From: JANRKB01 sp033763695
GTDB taxonomy: Bacteria; Planctomycetota; Phycisphaerae; Phycisphaerales; UBA1924
DNA: 64,000 bases
Assembly: GCA_033763695.1 (NCBI GenBank)
Contig: JANRKB010000027.1
Location: forward strand, 65,078-129,077
Direction: 5' to 3'
Shown here: in pieces, positions 17,614 through 27,524 of the stretch
Numbering within the stretch: the first letter of the stretch is position 1
Layout of the letters: each line of letters begins with the position of its first letter
Translations under genes and position numbers: made by a program
The notes under the pieces: model-generated
What the model saw: the letters and a program-made list of their open reading frames with translations, nothing else
What the model was told of the DNA's origin: nothing
Database searches by the model: none

Positions 17614-19032
17614 TCAGGGCTTGATCTTCAGCCGCAGCGTCTCAGGTGGGGCATGCCCCTCTTCGCCCGGCGGCAGCACCTGGATCTCCACAGCGCGGCC
17701 TTCAAGCACGCCAGCATCGATCATCTGGCCCAAGGCATCGCGAATGTCCGAGACGCCCTCGCCCGCGACCTGCGTGATGATCTGACCAACCTTGAAGCCC
17801 GCTTTATCCGCTGGCGAGTCAGGGATGACCTGCGTGACGACGACGCCGCTGGGATCGTTGCTGAAGAGCAGTCCGGTCGAATGCGCCAGCCGCAGGCGGA
17901 ATCGCTCATCCACCGTCGCGGCGACGGGCATGCGACCCAGCACGACCTCGACCTCGACGAACTCGCTCTGTCGCCAAGCCCGCACCTTGACCTTCTGGCC
18001 CGGGCGATAGCTCGTGATGATCGAGCGCAGCACGTCCATTTCCTGGACGCGCTGCCCATCGAGAGCGACGATCACGTCGCCGACCTTGAGCCCCGCGGCT
18101 TCCGACGGGCTGTCCTCGGCGAAACGCTCGATCTTCAGGCCATTGCCCTTGAACGAGCCTTCGTGCTCGATCGCGACGACGCGCGTGTCGAACGAGATGC
18201 CGAGGTAACCGCGAGCGACCTTGCCGCCACCGATGAGTTGTTCGACGACGGTCTCGATGGTCTGGAGCGGGATCGCGAAGGAAATGCCGGCTGATTGGCC
18301 TTCGCCCTCTTCGCTGGAGTCTCGCGCGGTGGCGATCGCCACGTTCATGCCGATGACGCGGCCGCGTCGATCGACAAGCGGTCCGCCGGAGTTGCCCGGA
18401 TTCACGGCAGCGTCGGTCTGGATGAAGTTGGTAAACCCGGTGAAGCCCAGATTCGGCCCCGCCGTGCGACCCAGTCCCGAAACGATGCCCTCGGACATCG
18501 AGAACTTGAAGCCAAACGGCGAGCCAAAGGCGTAGACGCGATCACCCTGCTCGACACGATCTCCCACGGCACGCCGCGCCGGGAAGAGACCACCCGAAAC
18601 CGGCACGTTCAAAACAGCGATGTCGGTGAGCGGATCCGCGCCGACGATCTCGGCGATTTCGACGCGTCCGTCGTGGAACTGCACACTGACCTGCCGCGCT
18701 CCACGCACGACGTGAGCGTTGGTGACAATGTGGCCAGCGTCGTCATACACCCAGCCCGAGCCGGACGAGCCGCGACGGAACAACACATCACCGCTGGTCT
18801 GCGCAACGTCGATATGAACCACCGATGGCTCGACACTCGTCGCCACGGCGCGCGTCAGCGTGTCAAAACGCTTCAGCAGGTCGTCGTTGTCCAGCGTCTC
18901 CTGCGAGACGGTGAGTGCGGCATGGGTCGCCGCCCAGTCCGCGCGCCGCACCAGGCCCGGCACGAGCAGCAGCATCAGCGCACTGGTGAAGAGGACCAGA
19001 AGGGCGGGCCCGAGGGCCACGAATCGGCGCAT
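17614..19032 (-). CDS. HtrA/DegP-family periplasmic serine protease with two PDZ domains
   Basis: 472 aa. An N-terminal membrane anchor or signal (about 7-28) is followed by a trypsin-like domain with a complete triad: His107 in TNAHV, Asp137 in LTDIAVL, Ser215 in GNSGGPL. PDZ1 begins near RGYLGISFD and contains EAAGLKVGDVIVALDG. PDZ2 contains ADKAGFKVGQIITQVAG. The S1C family performs protein quality control in the envelope. It is divergent from the DUF1015 gene and 132 bp upstream of fliN on the same strand, with no obvious functional tie. Confidence 0.94.
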   Translation of the reverse strand: MRRFVALGPALLVLFTSALMLLLVPGLVRRADWAATHAALTVSQETLDNDDLLKRFDTLTRAVATSVEPSVVHIDVAQTSGDVLFRRGSSGSGWVYDDAGHIVTNAHVVRGARQVSVQFHDGRVEIAEIVGADPLTDIAVLNVPVSGGLFPARRAVGDRVEQGDRVYAFGSPFGFKFSMSEGIVSGLGRTAGPNLGFTGFTNFIQTDAAVNPGNSGGPLVDRRGRVIGMNVAIATARDSSEEGEGQSAGISFAIPLQTIETVVEQLIGGGKVARGYLGISFDTRVVAIEHEGSFKGNGLKIERFAEDSPSEAAGLKVGDVIVALDGQRVQEMDVLRSIITSYRPGQKVKVRAWRQSEFVEVEVVLGRMPVAATVDERFRLRLAHSTGLLFSNDPSGVVVTQVIPDSPADKAGFKVGQIITQVAGEGVSDIRDALGQMIDAGVLEGRAVEIQVLPPGEEGHAPPETLRLKIKP

Positions 19033-19202
19033 GGCATCTCCATCGTCTGGACTGCGTACAGAATACGCGAAAATCGACCGAATGTTCGTCCGGCAGCACG
19101 GTTTGGCTTCATTGCAACGATCATCTGGCTTCGCTCACGCCGCCGCCCTGGGTTCAACCGCGAGGCACCGTGCCCCCCGCAAACACTCCGTACACTCCCG
19201 GT

Positions 19203-20540
19203 ATGCCCAACGTCCATGCTTTCCAGGCAGTGCAGTTCGGCGGCGGGGTGGGGGATGTCTCCTCCCGCGTCGCTCCGCCCTACGACGTCCTTTCCGCGGC
19301 CCAGAAAGCCGCGATGCTCCAGCGCGATCCGCACAACATTGTCGCCATTGATCTCCCGCACACACCCGCCAAGGAACTCGGCCCACCCAGCGCATACGAA
19401 GCCGCGGCCCGCACTTTCGATGGCTGGCTCGCCTCCGGTGCAATGACCCGGCGCGAAACACCCGCGCTCTTCGCCTATCGCCAGCGCTACACCCAAGGCA
19501 CGCGCACGATCGAGCGGACCGGGATGGCATGCACGATCGACCTTGTGCCGTTTGGTCCGCGGCCCGGCGGCGGCGTCTTGCCCCACGAAGAGACCTTCTC
19601 CGGGCCCAAGGAGGACCGTCTCGCCCTGATGAAGGCGACGCGTGCCCAACTCTCGCCGATCTTCGGGCTCCACCCCGACGAGGGTGGCCAGGCTTCTCGC
19701 CTTGTCCGATCTGTCATGACGCGACCCGCCGACCAGACCGCCACGACGCCCGACGGCGTGCGTCACGAACTCTGGACGATCAGCGATGCGCCGACCATCG
19801 CCGCTTACCAGGCGGCACTCAAGGGCGAGGACGTCTTCGTCGCCGACGGGCACCATCGCTACAACACCGCACTGAACTATCTGAAGCATCTGGAATCCCA
19901 GGGCGGCGTTTCCGCCGACCATCCCGCCCGCCGCTGCATGTTCGTGCTCATCAGCATGTCCGACCCTGGCCTTGAGATCTGGCCGACGCATCGCGTGCTC
20001 GGCGGGATGAAGGATTACTCGTTCGACGCGCTGCTGGCAGCGGGTTCGTCGCACCTGCGCGTTGAACCCATCGCCGGCGATCTCGCTTCTCTCGAACGCG
20101 CGGTGCATGACCTGAGTGCCATGGGGCCGATTCGCTTCGGCTTGTACGACATCGCCAGTAAGCGAGGCTGCGTCGCGATCCCAGCGTTCCCCGACCCGCT
20201 CGCGAAGCGATTTGCCGACAAGCCCGCGGCATGGCGTGCGCTCGACGTCGCCGTCGTCCAGCATCTGCTCGTCGAAGAGATCTGCCAGCCCAAGCTCAAC
20301 GCGGGCCAACCTGTCACGTGGGCGTTTCCGCACACCATCAGCGAAGTCGAGGATCTTGCACGGGGCGTCGAAACGGGCGCGGGCGGCGGCAAGGGCTTCG
20401 CACAACTCGCGGTGATTCTGCGTCCGACGCCTCTGAGCGCGGTGCGTGACATCAGCCGCGCGGGCGTGCTGATGCCGCAGAAGTCGACGTTCTTCTACCC
20501 CAAGCTTGCGACGGGCTTGTTCGTTCACCTCGTCCGCTGA
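19203..20540 (+). CDS. DUF1015 family protein
   Basis: 445 aa from the ATG at 19203 (an upstream GTG would add 11 residues). Family hallmarks are VAPPYDVLSAAQKAAMLQRDPHNIVAIDLP near the N-terminus, the LFAYRQRYT strand, GVLPHEETFSGPKEDRLALMKATRAQLSPIFGL in the middle and FVADGHHRYNTALNYLK. These are widespread soluble proteins, some linked with serine or amino-acid kinase-like folds; the function here is unknown. It lies 45 bp upstream of rnr on the same strand, so a shared transcript is likely. Confidence 0.88.
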   Translation: MPNVHAFQAVQFGGGVGDVSSRVAPPYDVLSAAQKAAMLQRDPHNIVAIDLPHTPAKELGPPSAYEAAARTFDGWLASGAMTRRETPALFAYRQRYTQGTRTIERTGMACTIDLVPFGPRPGGGVLPHEETFSGPKEDRLALMKATRAQLSPIFGLHPDEGGQASRLVRSVMTRPADQTATTPDGVRHELWTISDAPTIAAYQAALKGEDVFVADGHHRYNTALNYLKHLESQGGVSADHPARRCMFVLISMSDPGLEIWPTHRVLGGMKDYSFDALLAAGSSHLRVEPIAGDLASLERAVHDLSAMGPIRFGLYDIASKRGCVAIPAFPDPLAKRFADKPAAWRALDVAVVQHLLVEEICQPKLNAGQPVTWAFPHTISEVEDLARGVETGAGGGKGFAQLAVILRPTPLSAVRDISRAGVLMPQKSTFFYPKLATGLFVHLVR

Positions 20541-20585
20541 TCCGTTCACTGTTCCATCCGATTCTTCTTCACAAGCAGCCAAAGC

Positions 20586-23062
20586 ATGAGCCTTCGCTAT
20601 CGCAAGCGTCTTCTCGATCACCTCAAGCACGAGGACTACATCCCCCGGCGCATGGGCGACGTCGCCCTTGAACTTCGCATTCCCGACGACGAACGCAATG
20701 AGTTCGAAGAAACCGTCAACCTGCTCGCCGACGAGGGCGTGCTGGTGCTCTCGAGCGACGGCAAGGTCTCGCTGCCGTCGCTGATCGACGCGGGCGGCGT
20801 CGTCACCGGCATCTTCCGCAAGAACCAGAAGGGCTTCGGCTTCCTCACGCCGGCCAAGTCCTATCGCGAAGGCACGATCTTCATCCCCGCCGAGGACACG
20901 AGCGATGCGCTCAGCGGCGACGAAGTGAAGATCCGCGTGCATCGCGATCGTGCTCGCGAGCGCGACTTCAACTCCGGGCCGCAGTTCGTCGGCGAAGTGA
21001 TCGAGGTCATCAAGCGCAAGCGTTCGGCGTTCACGGGCGAACTCGCCAAGCGCGGCGAGCAGTGGCTGGTCTACCCCGACGGCCGCGAGATCACCGAGCC
21101 GATCATCGTCCGCGACGCCGACAGCAAGAACGCCAAGGTCGGCGACAAGGTGGTCGTCGAGATCGTCGCGTATCCGCAGACGGGCGAGGGCGGCACAATG
21201 ACCCTGGCCGAGGGTGCGATCACGCGCGTGCTCGGTGCGGCAGGCCGACCCGACGTCGAGACGCAGGCCGTGATTGCCGCGTACGACTTGCCGGGTGAGT
21301 TCCCCGAGGAATGCAACGAGCAGGCCCGCGAGGTGACGCAGGTCTACGACAGGCAGATCGCCGACTTCCTCGCGCGCGGCATCGAGCTCGCGCTGCCGGG
21401 TCGCGCCGACTTGACGCAGGACTTCATCATCACCATCGACCCGCCCGACGCCAAGGACTACGACGATGCGATCAGCATCACGCGGACCGAGGACGGCTGG
21501 GAACTGGGCGTTCACATCGCCGACGTGGCGCACTTCATACCGCCGGGCTCGCCGATTGACGAGGTCGCGCGCGATCGCGGCAACAGTTGCTATCTGCCGC
21601 GGCTTGTGATTCCGATGATCCCTGAGCTGCTCTCCAACGGCATCTGCTCGCTGCAAGAAGGCGTGCATCGCTTCTGCAAGAGCGCGATCATCCGCTACGA
21701 CCGGCGCGGCACGGTCATCGGCGAGGGCGTGCGGAACACGCTCATCAAGTCCAGCAAGCGGCTGACGTACCTCGAAGCCCAGGCGCTGATCGACGGCGAC
21801 ATGAACGAGGCACGCAAGCACGCCAAGACGCCGCCGAAGTACACCGATCAGTTGCTGCAGGCGCTGGCAGAGATGAACGAACTGTCGCGGGCGATTCAGC
21901 AACGCCGCAAGCGGCAGGGCATGATCTCGCTCGAACTGCCCGACGTGGTGCTGGTCTCGACGAGCACGGCCATGTGATCGACGCGGAGAAGGAAGACGAC
22001 GCCTTCACGCACACGCTCATCGAGATGTTCATGGTCGAGGCCAACGAGGTGCTCGGGCGCCTGTTTGAGAACCTCGGCGTGCCGCTGCTGCGCCGCATTC
22101 ACCCCGAGCCGATCCCCGGCGACACCGAGACGCTCCGCAAGAGCGCGATGGTGGCGGGCTATCGCATCCCCAAGAATCCCTCGCGCGAGGAGTTGCAGGG
22201 GTTGCTCGAAGCCACCCGCGGCACGCCCGCGTCGCGCGCCGTTCACATGGCCGTGCTCCGCACGCTGTCCAAGGCGGAATACTCGCCCGCGCTGGTCGGG
22301 CACTTCGCGCTGGCGAGCGAGGCCTACGCCCACTTCACGAGTCCGATCCGTCGCTACGCGGATCTCACCGTGCACCGCTCGCTGGCCGAGTATCTGAAGG
22401 AAACCGACAACGGCACCAAGCGCCCGCGCGGCGACGGCGAACGCCGCGAACTCGGCCGGCTCCTCCGCGGCAGCGACATGTGCCCGCCCGAGGATGAACT
22501 CGTCGAGATCGGGCGGCACATCACCCAGCGAGAGATCAACGCCGAGTCGGCGGAGAACGAACTCCGCAAGTTCCTCGTGCTGCAACTGCTCGAGAAGCAC
22601 ATCGGCGAAGTCTTCAAGGGCGTTGTCACCGGCGTGAACCCCCGCGGCATCTTCGTGCAACTCGACAAGTACCTCGCCGACGGCTTCGTGAAGTCCACCG
22701 ATCTGCCCGGCGACGTCACGCGTGAAAACCTGACGCCGATCTGGAAGATCGACGGCAAGAGCGGCGCACTCGTTGACATCCGCAGCGGTCGCTCGTTCAA
22801 CAGCGGCGACACCGTCACGGTGAAGATCGCCCAGGTCGATCTCGCCAAGCGACAACTCGAACTGGTCGTGGACGACGCCGAAGGGCGTGCAGTCGGACGC
22901 ATGAAGAAGGTGCTGCCCAAGCAGCCCGGCTCGGGCGGCGGACTCGGCGGCGGCGGCGGCGCAGGCTTTGGCGACATGAACCGCAAGACCGGCGGCCAGC
23001 GCCGCAGCCAGAAGAGCAAGGCCCGCGACAAGGGCAAGACGCAGTGGCGACGCGATCGCTGA
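20586..23062 (+). pseudogene. rnr: Ribonuclease R (rnr) split by a one-base frameshift
   Basis: The region encodes RNase R in two frames, 20586-21977 and about 21956-23062. Frame one carries the winged-helix, cold-shock and first half of the RNB domain, with the catalytic Asp cluster in DPPDAKDYDDAIS. Frame two resumes as LDEHGHVIDAEKEDDAFTH and holds the rest of RNB (AHFTSPIRRYADLTVHR), the S1 domain (GVVTGVNPRGIFVQL) and a Gly/Lys/Arg-rich tail. Adding one base near 21957 restores an 825-residue protein, the usual length. No slippery heptamer is present, so this is a real lesion or a base-call error. RNase R degrades structured RNA 3' to 5' and is often important, which favours an assembly error. 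Confidence 0.9.
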
Positions 23063-23108
23063 TCGCGACATCGCTGGTCGGAGTAGTGCCACCAGTCCGG
23101 CGGCTCGG

Positions 23109-25439
23109 TTACACACGCCGTGCAAGGCGCAGGCTGTTGAGCACCACGCTCACGCTGCTGCATGCCATCGCCGCGCTCGCGATCATCGGCGAGAGCAACC
23201 AGCCCGTGAGCGGATAGAGCACTCCCGCGGCGACCGGGATGCCCACCAGGTTGTACACAAACGCCCAGAAAAGATTGCGACGAATCGTCCGCATCGTCGC
23301 GTGAGAGAGGCCGATCGCCTCGGCCACCGCACGAAGATCGCCGCGCATCAGCGTGATGTCCGCCGACTCGATCGCGACGTCAGTACCCGTGCCGACGGCC
23401 AGTCCGACGTCCGCCTGCGCCAGCGCGGGCGCATCGTTGATGCCGTCGCCGACCATGCCGACGACCAAGCCCCGCTCCTGCAGCGCCTTCACCATCGCCG
23501 CCTTGTCACGCGGCATGACTTCCGCATACACCTCATCAACGCCGACCTGGGCCGCGACGGCGTCCGCCGTGCGCTTCGCATCGCCCGTCATAATCACGAC
23601 CTTGAGACCGCGCGCGTGCAACGCCGCGATCGCCTCTCGAGCCTCGGGTCGCACCGTGTCCGCAACGCCGATGATTCCTGCGAAGCGTCCGTCAATCGCG
23701 ACAAACATCGGCGTCCGTCCCTGCGCGGCGATGGCTTCTGCGCTCGCCAGTGAAGAGATCGGAATGCCCCGCTCCGACAGCAGCGCCGCGTTGCCCACAA
23801 GCACAGCCCGCCCGTCAACTTGAGCATCGATGCCGCGTCCGGCGATCGCGCTGAACGAGTCAGGTTCCACCAGCGCCACGCCGCGCCGCTCGGCTTCACA
23901 AACGATTGCGGCACCCAGCGGGTGTTCACTGTGTCGCTCGGCCGACGCCGCGAGCCGCAAGAACGCAGCATCGTCAATCCCGGTGTCCTCTGCGCGGTTG
24001 ACATCCGTCACCGCGGGCTTTCCATGCGTGATCGTTCCCGTCTTGTCGAGCACGATGGCCGTGAGCCGATGCGCCGTTTCCAGCGCTTCGCCGCCCTTGA
24101 TGAGGATGCCGCGCATGGCGCCAAGCCCGGTGCCGACCATGATCGCCGTCGGCGTCGCCAGGCCCAGCGCACACGGGCACGCGATGATCAGCACAGAGAC
24201 GGCCGTTGTGAGCGCCATGCTCAACCGACCGTCGAGCGGTGCGGCGAACCACCACACAATGAAAGTGACGAGCGCAATCGCCAGCACGATCGGCACAAAC
24301 ACGCCACTCACGCGATCCGCGAGCCGCGCGATCGGGGCCTTGCTCCCCTGCGCCTCCTGCACAAACCTCACAATCTGCCGTAGTGCCGAGTCCGCACCGA
24401 CTCTGGTGGCGACGACGCGCAGCGCACCCGTCGTGTTCATGGTCGCGCCATAGACCTCGTCGCCGGGGTTCTTCTCGACCGGCACGCTTTCGCCCGTCAG
24501 CATCGATTCATCGACGGCGGACTGGCCGCGCTCGACCTTTCCGTCGACGGGGATCTTCTCGCCCGGACGCACCAGCACGCGATCGCCCGCGACGACGGCA
24601 TCGATGGGGACGTCCACTTCACGCCCGTCTCGCTCAATACGTGCCGTCTTGGGCTGCAGGCCGATGAGCCGCCGGATCGCCGCGGTCGTTCGGCCTGTCG
24701 CGCGCGATTCGAAGTACTTCCCGAGCAGCACCAGCACGATGATCGTCGCCGCCGCTTCGTAGTATACGGGCGCAAGCGTGCCGTGCGTCTCGTGCGCCGC
24801 GGCTCCTCCGGCATGCACAAAGAAGCCGGGCCAGATCGTCGCCGCCAGCGAGAACGTGTACGCCGCCGTCGTGCCCAGCGCGACGAGCGTGTCCATGTTC
24901 GCGCTCCCGTGCCGCAGACCGAGCCACGCCGAGCGATGGAACTGCCAGCCGCACCAGAACATCACCGGCGTCGCGAGAGCGAGCTGAAGCCAGTTCAGCC
25001 ACGGCCCCAGCGGCGGGCGATGAAACGCCTCGATCGTCCCGTGCGACATCGCAATCACCACCAGCGGCACGCTGAACACCGCACCGACGATGATCTTCTG
25101 CATGAGCCGCGACGGATCTGCGGCATGATCGCGGGCATCCAGCAAAGTGTCACGCAAGCCAGACTCGACCTGCGGCACCAACGCTTGATATCCGAGCCTG
25201 TTGATGAGCTCGACCAGCCGCTCAACCGTCATCGTCGCCACGTCGTAGTTCACGGTTCCGACTTTGGTGCCAAAGTTCACATGCGCGTTCGCGACGCCCG
25301 CCTCTGCACTGAGTCGACGCTCGATCCGAGCCGCACATGCCGCGCAGGTCATGCCTTCAATCGCCAGATCGCAGCGTGCGAGAGTTGCGAGCCGCGTCGC
25401 GGCCGCATCGTCGCGCTGTCGTGTTCCAGGTGCATGCAT
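23109..25439 (-). CDS. copA: Copper-translocating P1B-type ATPase
   Basis: 776 aa. One N-terminal heavy-metal domain with the CxxC of GMTCAACAARIE (Cys32, Cys35) is followed by eight membrane segments. The CPC metal site is in CPCALGLATP. The phosphorylation loop is DKTGTITHGKPAV, the HP motif is HSEHPLGAAI, and the hinge is GDGINDAPALAQADVG. The C-terminal membrane block ends SSVSVVLNSLRL, as in CopA-type Cu(I) exporters. It likely exports Cu(I) from the cytosol. No CueR or CopZ gene is adjacent, so regulation is not shown here. Confidence 0.95.
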   Translation of the reverse strand: MHAPGTRQRDDAAATRLATLARCDLAIEGMTCAACAARIERRLSAEAGVANAHVNFGTKVGTVNYDVATMTVERLVELINRLGYQALVPQVESGLRDTLLDARDHAADPSRLMQKIIVGAVFSVPLVVIAMSHGTIEAFHRPPLGPWLNWLQLALATPVMFWCGWQFHRSAWLGLRHGSANMDTLVALGTTAAYTFSLAATIWPGFFVHAGGAAAHETHGTLAPVYYEAAATIIVLVLLGKYFESRATGRTTAAIRRLIGLQPKTARIERDGREVDVPIDAVVAGDRVLVRPGEKIPVDGKVERGQSAVDESMLTGESVPVEKNPGDEVYGATMNTTGALRVVATRVGADSALRQIVRFVQEAQGSKAPIARLADRVSGVFVPIVLAIALVTFIVWWFAAPLDGRLSMALTTAVSVLIIACPCALGLATPTAIMVGTGLGAMRGILIKGGEALETAHRLTAIVLDKTGTITHGKPAVTDVNRAEDTGIDDAAFLRLAASAERHSEHPLGAAIVCEAERRGVALVEPDSFSAIAGRGIDAQVDGRAVLVGNAALLSERGIPISSLASAEAIAAQGRTPMFVAIDGRFAGIIGVADTVRPEAREAIAALHARGLKVVIMTGDAKRTADAVAAQVGVDEVYAEVMPRDKAAMVKALQERGLVVGMVGDGINDAPALAQADVGLAVGTGTDVAIESADITLMRGDLRAVAEAIGLSHATMRTIRRNLFWAFVYNLVGIPVAAGVLYPLTGWLLSPMIASAAMACSSVSVVLNSLRLARRV

Positions 25440-25704
25440 TCGCGAGTCCGTCTCCGTCCGAGCCCAGTTCTCTGATGCCGCTCGCCAACTGTCGCGATCG
25501 TCTCCGACTGATCATTGCCATTCGATTCTGTCGGCCAACACTCGGATCGAACGAGCGTTGGTATCGCTGGCGTTTGGGACATGTGAGGAGGTGTCCTTCG
25601 CTTCGAGAGAGCCGCAACGCCGGATACCTCGGCATCGTGGATTTCGCCTGCAAAGACTGTCATTTGTCCTTGATTCTCGCGACGACATGCGACACTGTCC
25701 CTCG

Positions 25705-27504
25705 ATGTCGACGTTCCCTTCCTCATCCGGTTCCGGCGACTCTGGCGCGAATCAGTTCGTGGGCCAGTTCGCCGACTCTGGCCAGCGCGGCGAGTCCGGC
25801 GGACGCCCGCGCCGCCGTGACGATCGCCCGCGTCCGGTCCTCGGCAAACTCTTTGATCGCGAGCCGCCGCAATCGCTCGAAGCCGAGATGTCGTTGCTCG
25901 GCTCGATGCTCCTCGACCCCAACGTCATCGGCGACATCCTCTCGACCGTCAAGCGTGCCGAGGATTTCTATCTCGAAGCCCACGGTGCGATCTATCGCGT
26001 CCTCATCGCGCTCTACGACAAGCGCCACAGTGTCGACCTCGTTCAGGTCGTCGACGCGCTCCGTGACAACGGCCAGCTCGACGCCGTTGGCGGTACCGAT
26101 TACCTCATCAGGCTCGCCGAGGCGGTGCCCAGCGCGGTCAACGCCCCGCACTACGCCAAGATCGTCGCCGAGAAGGCCAAGCTCCGTCGGCTCATCGAAG
26201 CCGCGGGCCAGATCCTTTACGACGGCTATCACGCCAGCGAACTCTCCGCCGAGGGCGCACGCGAAGTGCTCGATCGCGCCGAGATGGCGGTCTTTGAGAT
26301 CGCGCAGGAAGCCCAGGACAACGAGCCGCAGAAGCTCGTCGAGTTGCTTCATCAGGAGATCGAGCGACTCGAGAATGCCGAGGGCAAGGGCTACTCGGGC
26401 TTGCCCACGGGCTTCGCCGAACTCGACGGTCTTTTGCAGGGCCTGCAACCCGGCGAAATGATCATCGTCGCGGCACGTCCGTCGATGGGCAAGACCGCGC
26501 TCGCCCTCAACATGGCCGAGCAGATCGCCTTCGGCGGCGCACTCCGGGCCGGCGGTGCAAACAACCCCGTCGCGCTCTTCAGCCTCGAAATGTCCAAGAG
26601 TGCTGTCGTCCAGCGTCTCATCTCGGCCGCCTCCGGCGTCTCCAGCCAGCACCTGCGATCCGGCGGTGACCTGGGCATGGAGCGATGGAAGCGACTTCTC
26701 GCCGCGGCTCAGGAACTCGGTCAGGCTCCCGTCTACATCGACGACACGCCCAACATGACGATCCTGCAGTTGCGTGCCCGCGCACGCCGCCTCGTCGCGC
26801 AGCACGGCGTGCGATGCCTCATGATCGACTACCTCCAGCTCATGTCCGCCCCCGGCGCCAGCCGCGAAGGCCGCCAGAACGAAGTTTCCGCGATCAGCCG
26901 CGGCGTCAAGGCACTCGCCCGCGAACTCAACGTGCCCGTCGTCTGCTTGAGCCAGCTCAATCGCGCCAGCGAACAGCGTGAAGGCAACCGCCCGCGCATG
27001 AGCGATCTCCGCGAATCAGGCTCGATCGAGCAGGACGCCGACGTCATCATCCTGCTGCATCGTGAGGAGTATTACCACACGCAGGATCCCGACTGGGCCA
27101 TCGAAAACCCCGACAAAGTCGGTGTCGCCGAACTCATCGTCGCCAAGCAACGCAACGGCCCGACCGGCGTTGTCAAGTTGACATGGGACAGCAGCACGAC
27201 GCGTTTCAAGAATCACGCCGCGGTCAACATCGACATCGGCTACATCCCGCCTTCGCCCACGCCGTCGCGATCCGCGCCGCCTCAACCCGCGGCACACCCG
27301 CCCCAGCAATCGGGCGACGACTTCGGCGCGCCGTTCGACGAGATCAAGCCGATGCCGCGTGCGTCGGGCCCGTCATCTCCGCCGCCCTTCACGCCCGGCG
27401 GCTTCATGCCCGGCCGCAAGACCGGACCGATCGAAAACCACCGCGATGGCGGCGGTCCAGATCATGATGGTGCAGTCGACGATATCGACGATCTGCCGAT
27501 CTGA
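25705..27504 (+). CDS. dnaB: Replicative DNA helicase DnaB
   Basis: 599 aa from the ATG at 25705; ATG 25687 is an equal alternative and neither has a strong ribosome binding site. After a Ser/Gly/Arg-rich leader of about 45 residues comes the DnaB N-terminal domain (PQSLEAEMSLLGSMLLDP). The RecA-like motor follows with Walker A ARPSMGKT at 257-264, a LMIDYLQLM Walker B, and the DLRESGSIEQDADVIILLHR sensor block. The C-terminal about 90 residues are a Pro/Ser/Gly-rich tail not typical of E. coli DnaB, ending DDIDDLPI. It unwinds DNA at the fork. The 265 bp upstream (25440-25704) holds nothing recognisable. Confidence 0.95.
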   Translation: MSTFPSSSGSGDSGANQFVGQFADSGQRGESGGRPRRRDDRPRPVLGKLFDREPPQSLEAEMSLLGSMLLDPNVIGDILSTVKRAEDFYLEAHGAIYRVLIALYDKRHSVDLVQVVDALRDNGQLDAVGGTDYLIRLAEAVPSAVNAPHYAKIVAEKAKLRRLIEAAGQILYDGYHASELSAEGAREVLDRAEMAVFEIAQEAQDNEPQKLVELLHQEIERLENAEGKGYSGLPTGFAELDGLLQGLQPGEMIIVAARPSMGKTALALNMAEQIAFGGALRAGGANNPVALFSLEMSKSAVVQRLISAASGVSSQHLRSGGDLGMERWKRLLAAAQELGQAPVYIDDTPNMTILQLRARARRLVAQHGVRCLMIDYLQLMSAPGASREGRQNEVSAISRGVKALARELNVPVVCLSQLNRASEQREGNRPRMSDLRESGSIEQDADVIILLHREEYYHTQDPDWAIENPDKVGVAELIVAKQRNGPTGVVKLTWDSSTTRFKNHAAVNIDIGYIPPSPTPSRSAPPQPAAHPPQQSGDDFGAPFDEIKPMPRASGPSSPPPFTPGGFMPGRKTGPIENHRDGGGPDHDGAVDDIDDLPI

Positions 27505-27524
27505 CGGCGTCGGTCGACGCTGGT

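Noticed and set aside
18975..21902. 975-aa minus-strand ORF over the DUF1015 and rnr genes
   Set aside because: Long only because high-GC coding DNA lacks stops in the antisense frame; no domain recognisable.
21940..21980. Programmed ribosomal frameshift in RNase R
   Set aside because: No slippery heptamer, no downstream pseudoknot or strong stem is evident, and RNase R is not known to use frameshifting.
21896..23125. 409-aa minus-strand ORF over rnr
   Set aside because: Shadow of the RNase R coding sequence; no signature, and composition follows codon positions of the plus-strand gene.
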